Shown in pieces: positions 26,978-35,344 of a DNA stretch of 64,000 bases (position 1 is the stretch's first letter; the number at the start of each line of letters is the position of its first letter). The notes beneath the pieces are model-generated. The model made no database searches. It was not told where the DNA came from and saw only the letters and a list, made by a program, of their open reading frames with translations. Both the position numbers and the translations under genes were made by a program. This DNA is from Sansalvadorimonas sp965221135. Lineage in GTDB: Bacteria > Pseudomonadota > Gammaproteobacteria > Pseudomonadales > Endozoicomonadaceae. Location of the stretch: positions 7,625 through 71,624 of the forward strand of contig CBDCRZ010000109.1 in NCBI GenBank assembly GCA_965221135.1, written 5' to 3'.

Positions 26978-27397
26978 ATGAATATATTTGAGGAAGTTAT
27001 GCACCGTCTGAGCAGCAAGACCCGCATGCGCGGCTTGTTTCGGGATGTGCATATAGAAGACATGGAAAAAATAGTCTCCCGTTTAAAGGATGTAGTTGAA
27101 GAAAAACGGGAACAGGTTCATGCAGAACAGAGAAAACTGAAGGAAAAGCAAAGCAGTATTGATGTGATTAGAAAAATGATGGAGGAGCAGGGCGTCTCCC
27201 TTGAAGACTTTGGACAAGTCTCTAAAGGGGAAAAGAAAAAGCGAAATATCAAACGTTACCTTTTCGAGTATCAGGACGAACCAGGCACTAAACATCAGTG
27301 GGAAGGATCTCTGACTGGCCGTGCACCAAAGATATTTCAGGAATACCTTCAGCGCTCTGGTAAGGATCGGTCGGGCTGTATTATTGAAGACCGTTAA
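26978..27397 (+). CDS. H-NS-like nucleoid protein
   Basis: The 139-aa protein has an N-terminal helical and coiled-coil part (residues 30-75, rich in Lys/Glu/Arg), a basic linker (GEKKKRNIK), and a C-terminal domain with the H-NS-like pattern (YLFEYQDEPGTKHQWEGSLTGRAPKIF). That layout, oligomerisation then AT-hook-like DNA binding, suits an H-NS family silencer. The usual core QGR is replaced by TGRAP. It stands alone after a terminator, with an AT-rich upstream region. Identification is by pattern; moderately sure. Confidence 0.7.
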   Translation: MNIFEEVMHRLSSKTRMRGLFRDVHIEDMEKIVSRLKDVVEEKREQVHAEQRKLKEKQSSIDVIRKMMEEQGVSLEDFGQVSKGEKKKRNIKRYLFEYQDEPGTKHQWEGSLTGRAPKIFQEYLQRSGKDRSGCIIEDR

Positions 27398-27429
27398 GAC
27401 ACCAACCCTTAGACATCAGTAACCAGGAA

Positions 27430-28818
27430 TCAGGCGGCTTCTCGTACCAGTCGGCTATGGGGGAACTGGCAGGTAAAGCTGCTTCCCTTTCCTGGGCGGC
27501 TTTTTATGACCAGCATTGAGTCGTGACGCAACAGAATATGCTTCACAATAGCCAGCCCTAATCCCGTTCCCCCAGTTGATGTGTGTCTATTTTTATCTAT
27601 GCGATAAAAACGTTCAGTCAGTCTTGGAATATGTTGTGGCTCCATGCCAATACCGTTGTCTTTTACCGTGAGATAACCGGTATTCAGGTCAACCATCCAT
27701 TTGATTTTTATATCGCCGCCATCCGGTGTGTATTTCACGGCGTTGAAAACCAGATTGGAAATGGCGCTGCGTATTTCTTTTTCATTTCCAAGAACCTGAG
27801 TGCTAACCTTGCATTGCACTACAATGTTATGTGCTCTGGTGCCACTGAATGAACGTGCGTCGTTGGCTATACCATCCAGAAGTGAGTGCATATTGATAGG
27901 GTTTAGAGTGCTGATGTTGTCGGCTGTTTCCAGTTTGGAAAGCATCAGCAGGTCTTCAATAATATTGGCCATACGGTTGGCTTGAGTCTGCATCTGGTTC
28001 AGAGCTCGTGGCAGCACAGGTACGGGCGGTTCAGGCATCATATCAAGGCTGTCGGTCAGGGTTTCCACATAACCGTTTATCACCGTCAGAGGCGTTCTCA
28101 GCTCATGGGAGACATTGGCAACAAAGTCCTTGGTCATCTGCTCAAGCTGGAAAATACGAGTATTGTCGCGTACTACAAGCAGGCGATTATCAGGGCCATA
28201 GAGGGTGATGGAATAAATCAGTTTTTTCTCTTCCGAAACGGGAGAGGGCAGCATTACGGGTTCGTCATAGTTCTTGCTGTCGAAGTAGGAAATAAAGCGT
28301 GGGTCGCGAACAAGGTTACTGATCTGCTGACCAATATCATCCGGGTCACGAAAGCCAAGAATGCGTTCGGCTGCAGGGTTCCACCATTCCAGCTGACCTT
28401 CTTCATTGGTGAGCACAATGCCGTCTTTCAACGCAGCGGTAGATTCCTGAAAACGATTTATCACCGCTTTCAAGCGTTTACGAGCACGTTCCTGTGTGCG
28501 CATAAGCCGATACATGCCATCGAACAGCTCACCCCAAAGACCTTTGCCGTAGGGGGGCTCAATAGGCTGACTGGAGGCTGAGGCAGCATCCAGCCAGGCA
28601 ATCAGCTGAAGCACATGACGGAGTGTCCAGATCAGATAACCTGCACAGCCGATCAATAGAAACAGTGTGACATGTCCGGTTAGCCAACCGAGGCCGAGAA
28701 AGAAACTCAGCATCAGAACCAGGCGCTTAATGACTACAGTTTGCCAGTTATGGTTCACAATATAAGCTTCACTATTCTGTCCAGCATGACCCGGGGGGAA
28801 GACCTTATTGTGCGGCAC
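27430..28818 (-). CDS. phoR: PhoR, phosphate-regulon sensor histidine kinase
   Basis: The 462-aa protein has two N-terminal membrane segments (residues 31-65), a PAS domain (KDGIVLTNEEGQLEWWNPAAERILGF), the H-box with the phosphorylated histidine (FVANVSHELRTPLTVINGY), and the N, G1 (DNGIGM) and G2 (GGTGLGLAIVKH) ATPase boxes. Together with the upstream phoB this is the standard PhoB-PhoR pair, which senses phosphate through the Pst transporter. About 100 bp separate the phoB stop from the phoR start. Confidence 0.95.
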   Translation of the reverse strand: MPHNKVFPPGHAGQNSEAYIVNHNWQTVVIKRLVLMLSFFLGLGWLTGHVTLFLLIGCAGYLIWTLRHVLQLIAWLDAASASSQPIEPPYGKGLWGELFDGMYRLMRTQERARKRLKAVINRFQESTAALKDGIVLTNEEGQLEWWNPAAERILGFRDPDDIGQQISNLVRDPRFISYFDSKNYDEPVMLPSPVSEEKKLIYSITLYGPDNRLLVVRDNTRIFQLEQMTKDFVANVSHELRTPLTVINGYVETLTDSLDMMPEPPVPVLPRALNQMQTQANRMANIIEDLLMLSKLETADNISTLNPINMHSLLDGIANDARSFSGTRAHNIVVQCKVSTQVLGNEKEIRSAISNLVFNAVKYTPDGGDIKIKWMVDLNTGYLTVKDNGIGMEPQHIPRLTERFYRIDKNRHTSTGGTGLGLAIVKHILLRHDSMLVIKSRPGKGSSFTCQFPHSRLVREAA

Positions 28819-28920
28819 AACCCCTGTGCCAGCATGAGTGTCACGGGTTTTTAGCTGTTGTATGTATGTCTGCTTTACTGTCTGTTTTTATGTATGTTGC
28901 TATAATGCAATCATTCTCAA

Positions 28921-29610
28921 TCAGACTTTTACAGAGAAACGATAACCCGTTCCACGAACAGTTTGAATCAGTTTTTCGTGATCATTTCCCAGAGCCTTCC
29001 TCAAGCGCCGGATATGCACATCAACGGTACGCTCTTCGACGTACACATTACCGCCCCAGACATGATCAAGAAGCTGACTACGGGTGTAGGCACGTTCCTG
29101 GTGGGTCATAAAGAATTGCAGCAGACGATACTCTGTTGGTCCCATTTCCGCAGGCGTACCGTGAATGGATACACGGTGGCTGATGGGGTCGAGATTCACA
29201 CCAAGAACGTCAATAGGTTCGTTCTGTCCTGTGGTTTGTGTACGACGCAGTACCGCTTTCAGACGGGCAACAAGCTCACGAGGTGAGAAAGGTTTGGTGA
29301 TGTAATCATCTGCACCGCTCTCAAGGCCCTGAATCTTATTATCTTCTTCGCCTTTGGCCGTCAGCATGATGATCGGTGTAGCTGAGGTCAGTTCATCGCG
29401 TTTCAGGCGACGAGCCAGCTCTATGCCTGTAATTCCTGGCAGCATCCAGTCCAGAAGAATTAAATCAGGCTTCTGGTCAAAAATAATGCCGTGGGCCTCT
29501 TTGGCATCCTCTGCTTCCAGGCATTGATACCCTGCCATTTCCAGGGCTACGACGATCATTTCTCGAATCGGCGCTTCATCATCAACGATGAGAATCTTGT
29601 TAGTTGTCAT
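28921..29610 (-). CDS. phoB: PhoB, phosphate-regulon response regulator
   Basis: The 229-aa protein joins a receiver domain (acidic pair DDE at 10-12, phosphoacceptor in LILLDWMLPG, Lys in LTAKGEE) to an OmpR/PhoB winged helix (EYRLLQFFMTHQERAYTRSQLLDHVWG and VDVHIRRLRKAL). It should activate phosphate-starvation genes, probably including phoX in this window. A Pho-box-like site precedes it, suggesting autoregulation. Confidence 0.96.
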   Translation of the reverse strand: MTTNKILIVDDEAPIREMIVVALEMAGYQCLEAEDAKEAHGIIFDQKPDLILLDWMLPGITGIELARRLKRDELTSATPIIMLTAKGEEDNKIQGLESGADDYITKPFSPRELVARLKAVLRRTQTTGQNEPIDVLGVNLDPISHRVSIHGTPAEMGPTEYRLLQFFMTHQERAYTRSQLLDHVWGGNVYVEERTVDVHIRRLRKALGNDHEKLIQTVRGTGYRFSVKV

Positions 29611-29670
29611 GGTCTCGAACGTTTCCCCCTGAAGGTTCGATAAACGTGATGAGAATTACACATGCAAAAT

Positions 29671-29688
29671 GTTACATTTAAATGACAA
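29671..29688 (-). promoter_or_regulatory. Putative Pho box upstream of phoB
   Basis: On the reverse strand TTGTCAT-TTAA-ATGTAAC follows the two 7-mers with four-base spacer pattern of PhoB sites, with one mismatch in the first unit and two in the second. It lies 61-78 bp before the phoB ATG. Confidence 0.5.
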
Positions 29689-29707
29689 TATCTTAATGAA
29701 GTCAGGA

Positions 29708-30328
29708 TTAAAACCTTGTTGTCCGCTCTTTCACAGTGACTTTTACCGTTCCCAGTACTCGATATTTTTTCTGACTGTTTATTTCTTCGCATAGCCAGTA
29801 TTTGCGTAGTTTTTTAATGGTGCGAAAGGTCTTTCCTGATTCCAGTTCAAAAACGGTATGTGGGGTAAGAGCGTTAAGGGTTTCGGACTGATCGGGAGTA
29901 TCTGGTGTAAGATTTTGTAGTTCAGTATCACCGTAGCTGGAGGCTCCGGGATTGAGGCTGTGTCGCCCCAGAACGACCTGAGTCTGCTCGTCCAGGGCAC
30001 CAAGAGCAAGAAGCTCGTGAAGCCGTTCCCGGTAAAATTGTTTCCATTCAGGGCCGTGTGCTTTGACCGAACGTCCATGATGATCCCAGTTAACAACATG
30101 GGCTATTTCATGAGCGAAAGTGATCAGGAACTGCAAAGGAACCAGATCATTATTCACACTTATTCTGTGAGGCTGTCTGGCATGAGCCGGGCGAAAATCG
30201 CCCAGTTTTGTTTTTCTCGGTGGCGATATACGAAGCTGAACCTGATGATCCATAAGCCAGCGTGCACATAAATGCTCTGTGCCTTCTGGAAGAAATACTG
30301 ATAATTTTTCAGCCAGCTGGTCAATCAT
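29708..30328 (-). CDS. SprT-like zinc metalloprotease domain protein
   Basis: The 206-aa product has the SprT/Spartan active site HEIAH at residues 73-77 and a downstream HGPEW at 91, where the third zinc ligand is expected. The C-terminal part (VFELESGKTFRTIKKLRKYWLCEE) matches the beta-rich tail of SprT but lacks a four-cysteine zinc ribbon. Substrate unknown; relatives act on DNA-protein crosslinks in eukaryotes. It lies upstream of phoB on the same strand with about 100 bp between. Confidence 0.83.
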   Translation of the reverse strand: MIDQLAEKLSVFLPEGTEHLCARWLMDHQVQLRISPPRKTKLGDFRPAHARQPHRISVNNDLVPLQFLITFAHEIAHVVNWDHHGRSVKAHGPEWKQFYRERLHELLALGALDEQTQVVLGRHSLNPGASSYGDTELQNLTPDTPDQSETLNALTPHTVFELESGKTFRTIKKLRKYWLCEEINSQKKYRVLGTVKVTVKERTTRF

Positions 30329-30376
30329 TCCCTGATCTCGTCCGTAATAGAATTAATGGCTCTGGGTAAGCAGGCT

Positions 30377-31252
30377 CTAGAAAAAGCAATTATCCAGAAC
30401 AATGCCAACAAACACCGCCAGCCCAGCCAAATTATTGTTTAAGAAGGCCTGAAAGCAGAGGTCCCGTTCCCGCCCTTTGGTCAGTTTCTTTTGATAAAGA
30501 AAGAAACCACCCATGGCAACAAGGCCAAGATAGAAAAAAGGCCCGCTGTTGAGTAGCCAGCCACAGAGACCGAGAATCACAAGAGTCAGTGACTGTAGCA
30601 GCTGGATAATAAGATTATCCTTTTCTCCAAACAGAATGGCGGTGGATTTAATGCCGATTTTCAGGTCATCTTCCCGGTCTACCATGGCGTACTGTGTGTC
30701 GTAAGCAACAATCCAGAGCAGACAACCGGCAAACATCAGCCAGATAACCGGGTGCAGGGCATTCTCCTGTGCAGCCCAGGCCATTGGCATGCCCCAGGCA
30801 AAGGCTGCGCCCAGCACAAACTGAGGGAGGTGTGTGAACCGTTTCATAAACGGATACACCATCGCCAGCCCTGCACCTGCGAAGGAGAGCATGATTGTCA
30901 GCGTGTTGGTTAACAGTACCAGCAGGAATGAACAGGACAGTAATAGTAAAAACAGAGTCAGGGCCTGTTTCTCTGAGACCTGACCTGTGGCCAGGGGCCG
31001 GTGTTTAGTGCGTTGTACATGACCGTCGAGATGGCGATCAGCGTAGTCATTAATCACACAGCCCGCTGAACGCATCAACAGGGTACCAAGGGAGAAAATA
31101 ACAATAAGATGCCATTCTGGCCAGCCATCAGCTGCAAGCCAAAGCGCCCACAGGGTGGGCCAGAGCAGCAATAGTGTTCCAATGGGACGATCAAAACGAG
31201 TGAGTTGAATATACGGTGTAAAGGGGGAAACCTTTGGGGGATTGTTGCTCAT
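30377..31252 (-). CDS. ubiA: UbiA, 4-hydroxybenzoate polyprenyltransferase
   Basis: Integral membrane prenyltransferase of 291 aa that attaches the polyprenyl tail in ubiquinone synthesis. Two Asp-rich motifs that bind magnesium diphosphate are visible: NDYADRHLDGHVQRTKHRPL and DTQYAMVDREDDLKIGIKST. Several hydrophobic segments follow the family layout. The start overlaps the ubiC stop by four bases, so the two are co-translated. Confidence 0.95.
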   Translation of the reverse strand: MSNNPPKVSPFTPYIQLTRFDRPIGTLLLLWPTLWALWLAADGWPEWHLIVIFSLGTLLMRSAGCVINDYADRHLDGHVQRTKHRPLATGQVSEKQALTLFLLLLSCSFLLVLLTNTLTIMLSFAGAGLAMVYPFMKRFTHLPQFVLGAAFAWGMPMAWAAQENALHPVIWLMFAGCLLWIVAYDTQYAMVDREDDLKIGIKSTAILFGEKDNLIIQLLQSLTLVILGLCGWLLNSGPFFYLGLVAMGGFFLYQKKLTKGRERDLCFQAFLNNNLAGLAVFVGIVLDNCFF

Positions 31253-31791
31253 GGTGCGATCCCTGCGGATAAAACCTCTCCCCAGTCTGCCGGTAAAAAG
31301 TATTCACAGACAGCCAGAGGCTTGTTGTCGAGAGTGAAGCGGGAGCGGCGTCCCCAAATCTCTTCATTGTTGTAGTTCAGTCGGGTGAGTTCGATAGGCC
31401 CCCGCACTAAATCAGGCTGGGAAAACAGAAACTCTCCCAGGGGGCGGTCCTTCAGAAACAGTAGCTGCCGGTTTTTCCCTTCCAGGCTGCTGGCCGGCAA
31501 AATGCTGCGGGCAAAGATACGAGGTTGACCGTTACAGAGAAGAGTGACTTCCCGAATGCTGGCCTGTTCACGATCTTCCATTTCAAGGAAACGGCGCTCA
31601 TCAAGAGTGGGGCGATCCCAGTCATGAAATAATACATCGACCTGAAACTGTCCGGGCCAGGATTTCTTCAGGCGAGCGGTCAGTGAACCTGCATCCATAA
31701 GCCAGTTCTTCCAGGCAGGAGGAATGGGCCAGGGCAGGGTATCGGCATGATACCAGTGTTGCTGTTCAAGATTTACAGGGCGAGATGACAT
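31249..31791 (-). CDS. ubiC: UbiC, chorismate lyase
   Basis: Converts chorismate to 4-hydroxybenzoate, the substrate of the next gene. Recognisable parts are WLMDAGSLTARLKK near the N-terminus, SIREVTLLCNGQP in the middle (the Arg contacts substrate), and PLGEFLFSQP towards the C-terminus. I start it at the ATG at 31791 (180 aa, close to family length). The frame is open to 31965, and ATGs at 31818 and 31965 are alternatives; none has a strong ribosome site. Confidence 0.88.
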   Translation of the reverse strand: MSSRPVNLEQQHWYHADTLPWPIPPAWKNWLMDAGSLTARLKKSWPGQFQVDVLFHDWDRPTLDERRFLEMEDREQASIREVTLLCNGQPRIFARSILPASSLEGKNRQLLFLKDRPLGEFLFSQPDLVRGPIELTRLNYNNEEIWGRRSRFTLDNKPLAVCEYFLPADWGEVLSAGIAP

Positions 31792-32200
31792 AAAGCGGCT
31801 TTTAATTCTCCAAGACATCCAGGCTCGGTTTTCCGGCAGCATGAGGGATAAATACAGTCTGTGCAAGTGGTCAGTACCGATAAAATATCTTATGGAAATT
31901 AATTCTGTATCTTGCTGATTTTTCGTGAATCTTTCCTCAAAATCGTACTTTAACCGCGTATTCATAAGGTTTGAATGCGATGAAGGGTATTGCTCTGGGG
32001 CAGGGGCTGCTTTAAGGTTGAGGGATGTGCTTGCATTGACTGCCGTAAGAAACTTTGTTTTTACAGCAGGCGAGGATGCTCAGTCAGATGATCTGTCTGT
32101 TATCCAGGTGCTGCATATCTCGGTTAAGAGTTCCGGAAGAGCTCTTCGGGGAAAAAAATAAAAACAATCATAAAACATCAAACGGATTCGAGAGGGTGTC

Positions 32201-32476
32201 ATGCGCAAGCCAGAACTTGTTGCTGCCATTGCAGATCAGGCTGATCTCAGCAAAGATAAAGCCGGCCAGGCTCTTACAGTTATCATCGAAGAAATTACTC
32301 AGGCCCTGGAGCGTCAGGAAGCAGTTAACCTGATTGGCTTCGGTTCTTTCACTCAGCGTGCTCGTGGCGCGCGTACCGGCAAGAACCCACAAACGGGTCA
32401 GCCAATGGAAATCCCAGCCAGTAATACTGTTGCTTTCAAGCCTGGTAAGGCTCTGAAAGAAGCTGTTAATAAGTAA
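32201..32476 (+). CDS. HU-family DNA-binding protein
   Basis: The 91-aa protein is a histone-like HU: N-terminal helices (MRKPELVAAIADQADLSKDKA) and the DNA-binding beta arm with GFGSFTQRARGARTGKNP, followed by the conserved PASNTVAFKPGKALKEAVN. It binds DNA without strong sequence preference and bends it. HupA/HupB-like rather than IHF by the arm sequence. It is alone, with GAGAGGGTGTC upstream of the ATG. Confidence 0.93.
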   Translation: MRKPELVAAIADQADLSKDKAGQALTVIIEEITQALERQEAVNLIGFGSFTQRARGARTGKNPQTGQPMEIPASNTVAFKPGKALKEAVNK

Positions 32477-32678
32477 GATGGCTATCTGTGGTGCCGGCGT
32501 AAGGTTGTCGTCGGCACACATTCAACCTTCCAGAAAGCCCTCTCTTCCCTTCTTGCCCTTATCTGGGGCGTTTCGTTTACATAATTGACCCCTTTTAATG
32601 CCGTACCGGTCATAAATGCACTGGCTCACCAGAAATATCCCTATAGAATGTTCTGTTGAATCTAACCGGGAGTGTGTT

Positions 32679-33062
32679 TTGAAGTTTCGCTTACTGTTGT
32701 TAGGCCTTGGCTTTCTTATGAAGCGAGCCAGCAAAAACAACCCGGCATTTCAGGCCAGGCTGGATGGGAAGGACATGTCCTTTGAGATTTCCAGCGATGA
32801 TGGCGTATGCCGCAGTTACATTATTCAAGACAAAAAGGTTACCCACAGTAGCGGAGAGGCAACCGACCCGGAATTCTGCCTTCGTTTTCGCACCGCCAGA
32901 GATGGCTACTCAACCCTCCTTTCCCCAAAAGCCAAAATCGCCTTTATGAAAGGCATTCAGGACAAAACCATTCGTGTTGAAGGTAACCCGATGAGCCTGA
33001 TGTGGTTTCAGGGCATTGTCGGCATGGTGATTCCCGGCAAGAAGAAAAAGCGCAGTAAATAA
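32679..33062 (+). CDS. Small SCP2-like (sterol-carrier fold) protein
   Basis: A hydrophobic N-terminus (LLLLGLGFLMKRASK) leads into a domain of about 95 residues whose pattern (FEISSDDGVCRSYIIQDKKVTHSSGEA, then CLRFRTARDGYSTLLSP and a C-terminal VEGNPMSLMWFQGIVGMV) resembles SCP2 sterol-transfer-like proteins. These bind lipids, but the ligand is unknown. I take a TTG at 32679 as start because GGGAG lies six bases upstream; the ATG at 32718 or the longer frame from 32616 are alternatives. The Lys/Arg-rich tail is unusual. Confidence 0.6.
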   Translation: MKFRLLLLGLGFLMKRASKNNPAFQARLDGKDMSFEISSDDGVCRSYIIQDKKVTHSSGEATDPEFCLRFRTARDGYSTLLSPKAKIAFMKGIQDKTIRVEGNPMSLMWFQGIVGMVIPGKKKKRSK

Positions 33063-33125
33063 CGCCCCCTGATAAGGCCGCAATCGCTCCTGTTCAGGTA
33101 AGAACTCTTGCGGCTTTGATCTAGC

Positions 33126-33284
33126 AGCCTGTCGGACTGAACGCTGACCTACTACGAAAAAGCCGGATTTGGCCATTTTTTGAGCTGTTTTTCGTTAAAT
33201 AGAACCACTATTCGCCTCAAAACAACTCAAAAAATGACTCAAACCGGCTTCGCTCTCGCTACGGCCGCTATTCTCGGTCAGGCT
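33126..33284. repeat. Palindromic (MITE-like) element, copy B
   Basis: From about 33148 to 33290 it matches copy A (17659-17801) almost base for base. Its left end has diverged (AGCCTGTCGGACTGAACGC), while the right end keeps CTATTCTCGGTCAGGCT. It lies between the convergent SCP2-like and desulfidase genes and ends about 10 bp from the latter's stop, so it may act as their terminator. Confidence 0.85.
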
Positions 33285-33294
33285 CCTGGAACTT

Positions 33295-34617
33295 TCAATT
33301 AGACTTACTGGTCATGATCTTCAGAATCATGACATCAGTTTCCGGCATGGCCTGTGTGCCAATCATGCCCACGTTATTGATAGTCTTTTCCAGGTCGTTC
33401 TCGATAATACCTTCGTGTTCAGTAATGCGAACGCCTTCTATCGCCATCAGTGCAGCTTTCACAGCAGAAGAGGCAGAGGTAGAGACTTTCAGGGAACAGC
33501 CGGTCTTTGCACCATCACAGACAACCCCGGTCAGGTCGCCAAACATATTAAAGAGTGCATTGCTGACCTGTTCCAGGTTTCCGCCCATCAACCAGGTAAT
33601 AGCGGCGCTGGAGCCTGTTGCTGCCGTTGTCGCAGCACAGAGGGCAGACAGTGGTGGCAGGTGATTACGGATATGGATAGCAGACAAATGACTCAAAATC
33701 AGGGCACGAATCAACTGATCTTCTGAAGCCCCCATACGATCAGCCACAGCAACAACCGGCATGGTTGCAGAGATACCCTGATTACCACTGCCAGAGTTGC
33801 TCATGGCAGGAAGCATTGCGCCGTCCATACGGGCATCGGAGGCCGCGGAGGAGCGCATCATAGCCAGAGTGACAAGGTCTTCGCTCAGAAAACCCTTGTC
33901 GATATTCTTGCGGAAGGTCTTACCGATCTTCAGACCGTAATCTTCTTTCAGGCCTTCTTCAGAGAGTGCGGTGTTTATCTCGGCGGATTTCAGAATAAAG
34001 CGAAGCTTGTCCAGATCGGCCTTTGTCGCAAACTCAAAGATAGAAGCGATGGATAAATCAGGAACCGTAACCTCCGCAGCCGTGTTGCAATCATCCTGAA
34101 TAGATTCTGGCTGGACCACCTGGCCGTTGCGCTCCATAAGAGTTACGTTGGTGTGACCATCTTTAATGATGACCCGTGCGGTGTTATCACCAGCTCTGGC
34201 AATCACTTCTGAATAGAGGGCAGAGTCTGTTTCTTTGATGGCAATAGACACCCGATTGTCGTTTACCATCTGGCTGGCGTGACGAACAGATTCTTCCGCG
34301 ACGTTAGAAAGTATTTCAAGCCCTTTGGATGTGTCGCAGCAGGAACAACCCAGACCTTTGGTGGCATCACAGCAGGCACACCCCAGGGCCGCTGCAATAG
34401 GCAGGCCAACCTGTCCTGTACCGGGAATGCCTACACCCATACCGTTTTTCAGCAGGTTACCGCTGACAAAAATCTCCAGGGATTCTGGCTGGCAGCCTAG
34501 AATATGCTTGGCATAAGAGGCTGCGAGAGCTGTGGAAACAGGCTCCGTGCAACCCAGAGCAGGTTTTACACGGTCGTTGATAAGGGTAACAAAGTTATCC
34601 CACTCTGGACGCCACAT
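33295..34617 (-). CDS. L-cysteine desulfidase / UPF0597 family (CyuA/YhaM-like)
   Basis: The 440-aa protein matches the UPF0597/CyuA family of Fe-S-dependent cysteine desulfidases. The first cluster cysteine is probably Cys23 in KPALGCTEPVS; other candidates are in GVVCDGAKTGCSLK. The block GIPGTGQVGLPIAAALG is diagnostic. Directly after it sit two near-identical 11-residue units (GCACCDATKGL and GCSCCDTSKGL) where relatives have one short Gly/Ala-rich loop. A divergent Lrp-type gene is close by, the arrangement expected for cysteine-responsive control. The reaction would give pyruvate, ammonia and sulfide. Confidence 0.85.
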   Translation of the reverse strand: MWRPEWDNFVTLINDRVKPALGCTEPVSTALAASYAKHILGCQPESLEIFVSGNLLKNGMGVGIPGTGQVGLPIAAALGCACCDATKGLGCSCCDTSKGLEILSNVAEESVRHASQMVNDNRVSIAIKETDSALYSEVIARAGDNTARVIIKDGHTNVTLMERNGQVVQPESIQDDCNTAAEVTVPDLSIASIFEFATKADLDKLRFILKSAEINTALSEEGLKEDYGLKIGKTFRKNIDKGFLSEDLVTLAMMRSSAASDARMDGAMLPAMSNSGSGNQGISATMPVVAVADRMGASEDQLIRALILSHLSAIHIRNHLPPLSALCAATTAATGSSAAITWLMGGNLEQVSNALFNMFGDLTGVVCDGAKTGCSLKVSTSASSAVKAALMAIEGVRITEHEGIIENDLEKTINNVGMIGTQAMPETDVMILKIMTSKSN

Positions 34618-34764
34618 GGCAGGTACTCCTCAAAAAATTGTTTACGGGCTATTGGGTCTATTTTAAGAAGAGCGAGATAAAAAGATCTGTTTGTTCATTG
34701 CCGTGTTAACAAGCATTTTTGGAAGTATCCTTCCTGTAACTGGAATCTTTGGAAAAAATTTATT

Positions 34765-35217
34765 GTGGATACAAAAGACAGGAAAATTCTTGCTGCTTTG
34801 CAGGAGAATGCTTCTCTCTCGTTGAATGAGCTGGCAGAGGTTGCGGGTCTTTCTCCCAGTCCTTGCTGGAAACGGGTGCGCAAGCTGGAAGTGGAAGGGG
34901 TGATCCGTCAACGTGTAGCTTTGCTGGACCCTGATAAAGTCTATTTGCCGCTTTCTGTGTTTATGCAGCTAAAGACCAGAAACCATAACGATGAGTGGTT
35001 ACAGCATTTTGCGGTGACGGCGTCGTCTTTTGTTGAGGTAGTAGAGCTTTACCGGATGGGTGGCGAGTGGGATTACATGATGCGGGTCGTTGTGAGAGAT
35101 ATTCATGCTTACGACCGTTTTTATAAAAAATTGATCAAAGGTATACCCGATTTAAGCAATGTTTCCTCCAGCTTTGCGATGGAGCAAATCAAGTACACCA
35201 CTGCTCTTCCGCTCTAA
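34765..35217 (+). CDS. Lrp/AsnC-family regulator (DecR/CyuR-like)
   Basis: The 150-aa product has the AsnC-type helix-turn-helix (DTKDRKILAALQENASLSLNELAEVAGLSPSPCWKRV) and a RAM domain. It most resembles the DecR (YbaO) branch, which in E. coli activates cysteine detoxification through cyuPA. The divergent cysteine desulfidase gene next to it supports that job. Start is a GTG at 34765 with GGAAAAA upstream; ATTGTG offers no better choice. Confidence 0.83.
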   Translation: MDTKDRKILAALQENASLSLNELAEVAGLSPSPCWKRVRKLEVEGVIRQRVALLDPDKVYLPLSVFMQLKTRNHNDEWLQHFAVTASSFVEVVELYRMGGEWDYMMRVVVRDIHAYDRFYKKLIKGIPDLSNVSSSFAMEQIKYTTALPL

Positions 35218-35344
35218 AAGCTCTCTCAAAGTCAGAAATGGTGAATTTTTCAACAAAAGATTGATCTGTGCCGCACAGATGGCAGAGACAGAGTTCTATG
35301 CTAAGTCTTTCCCTTCCATTCCCATTTTGTTGTAGAAACTGATC

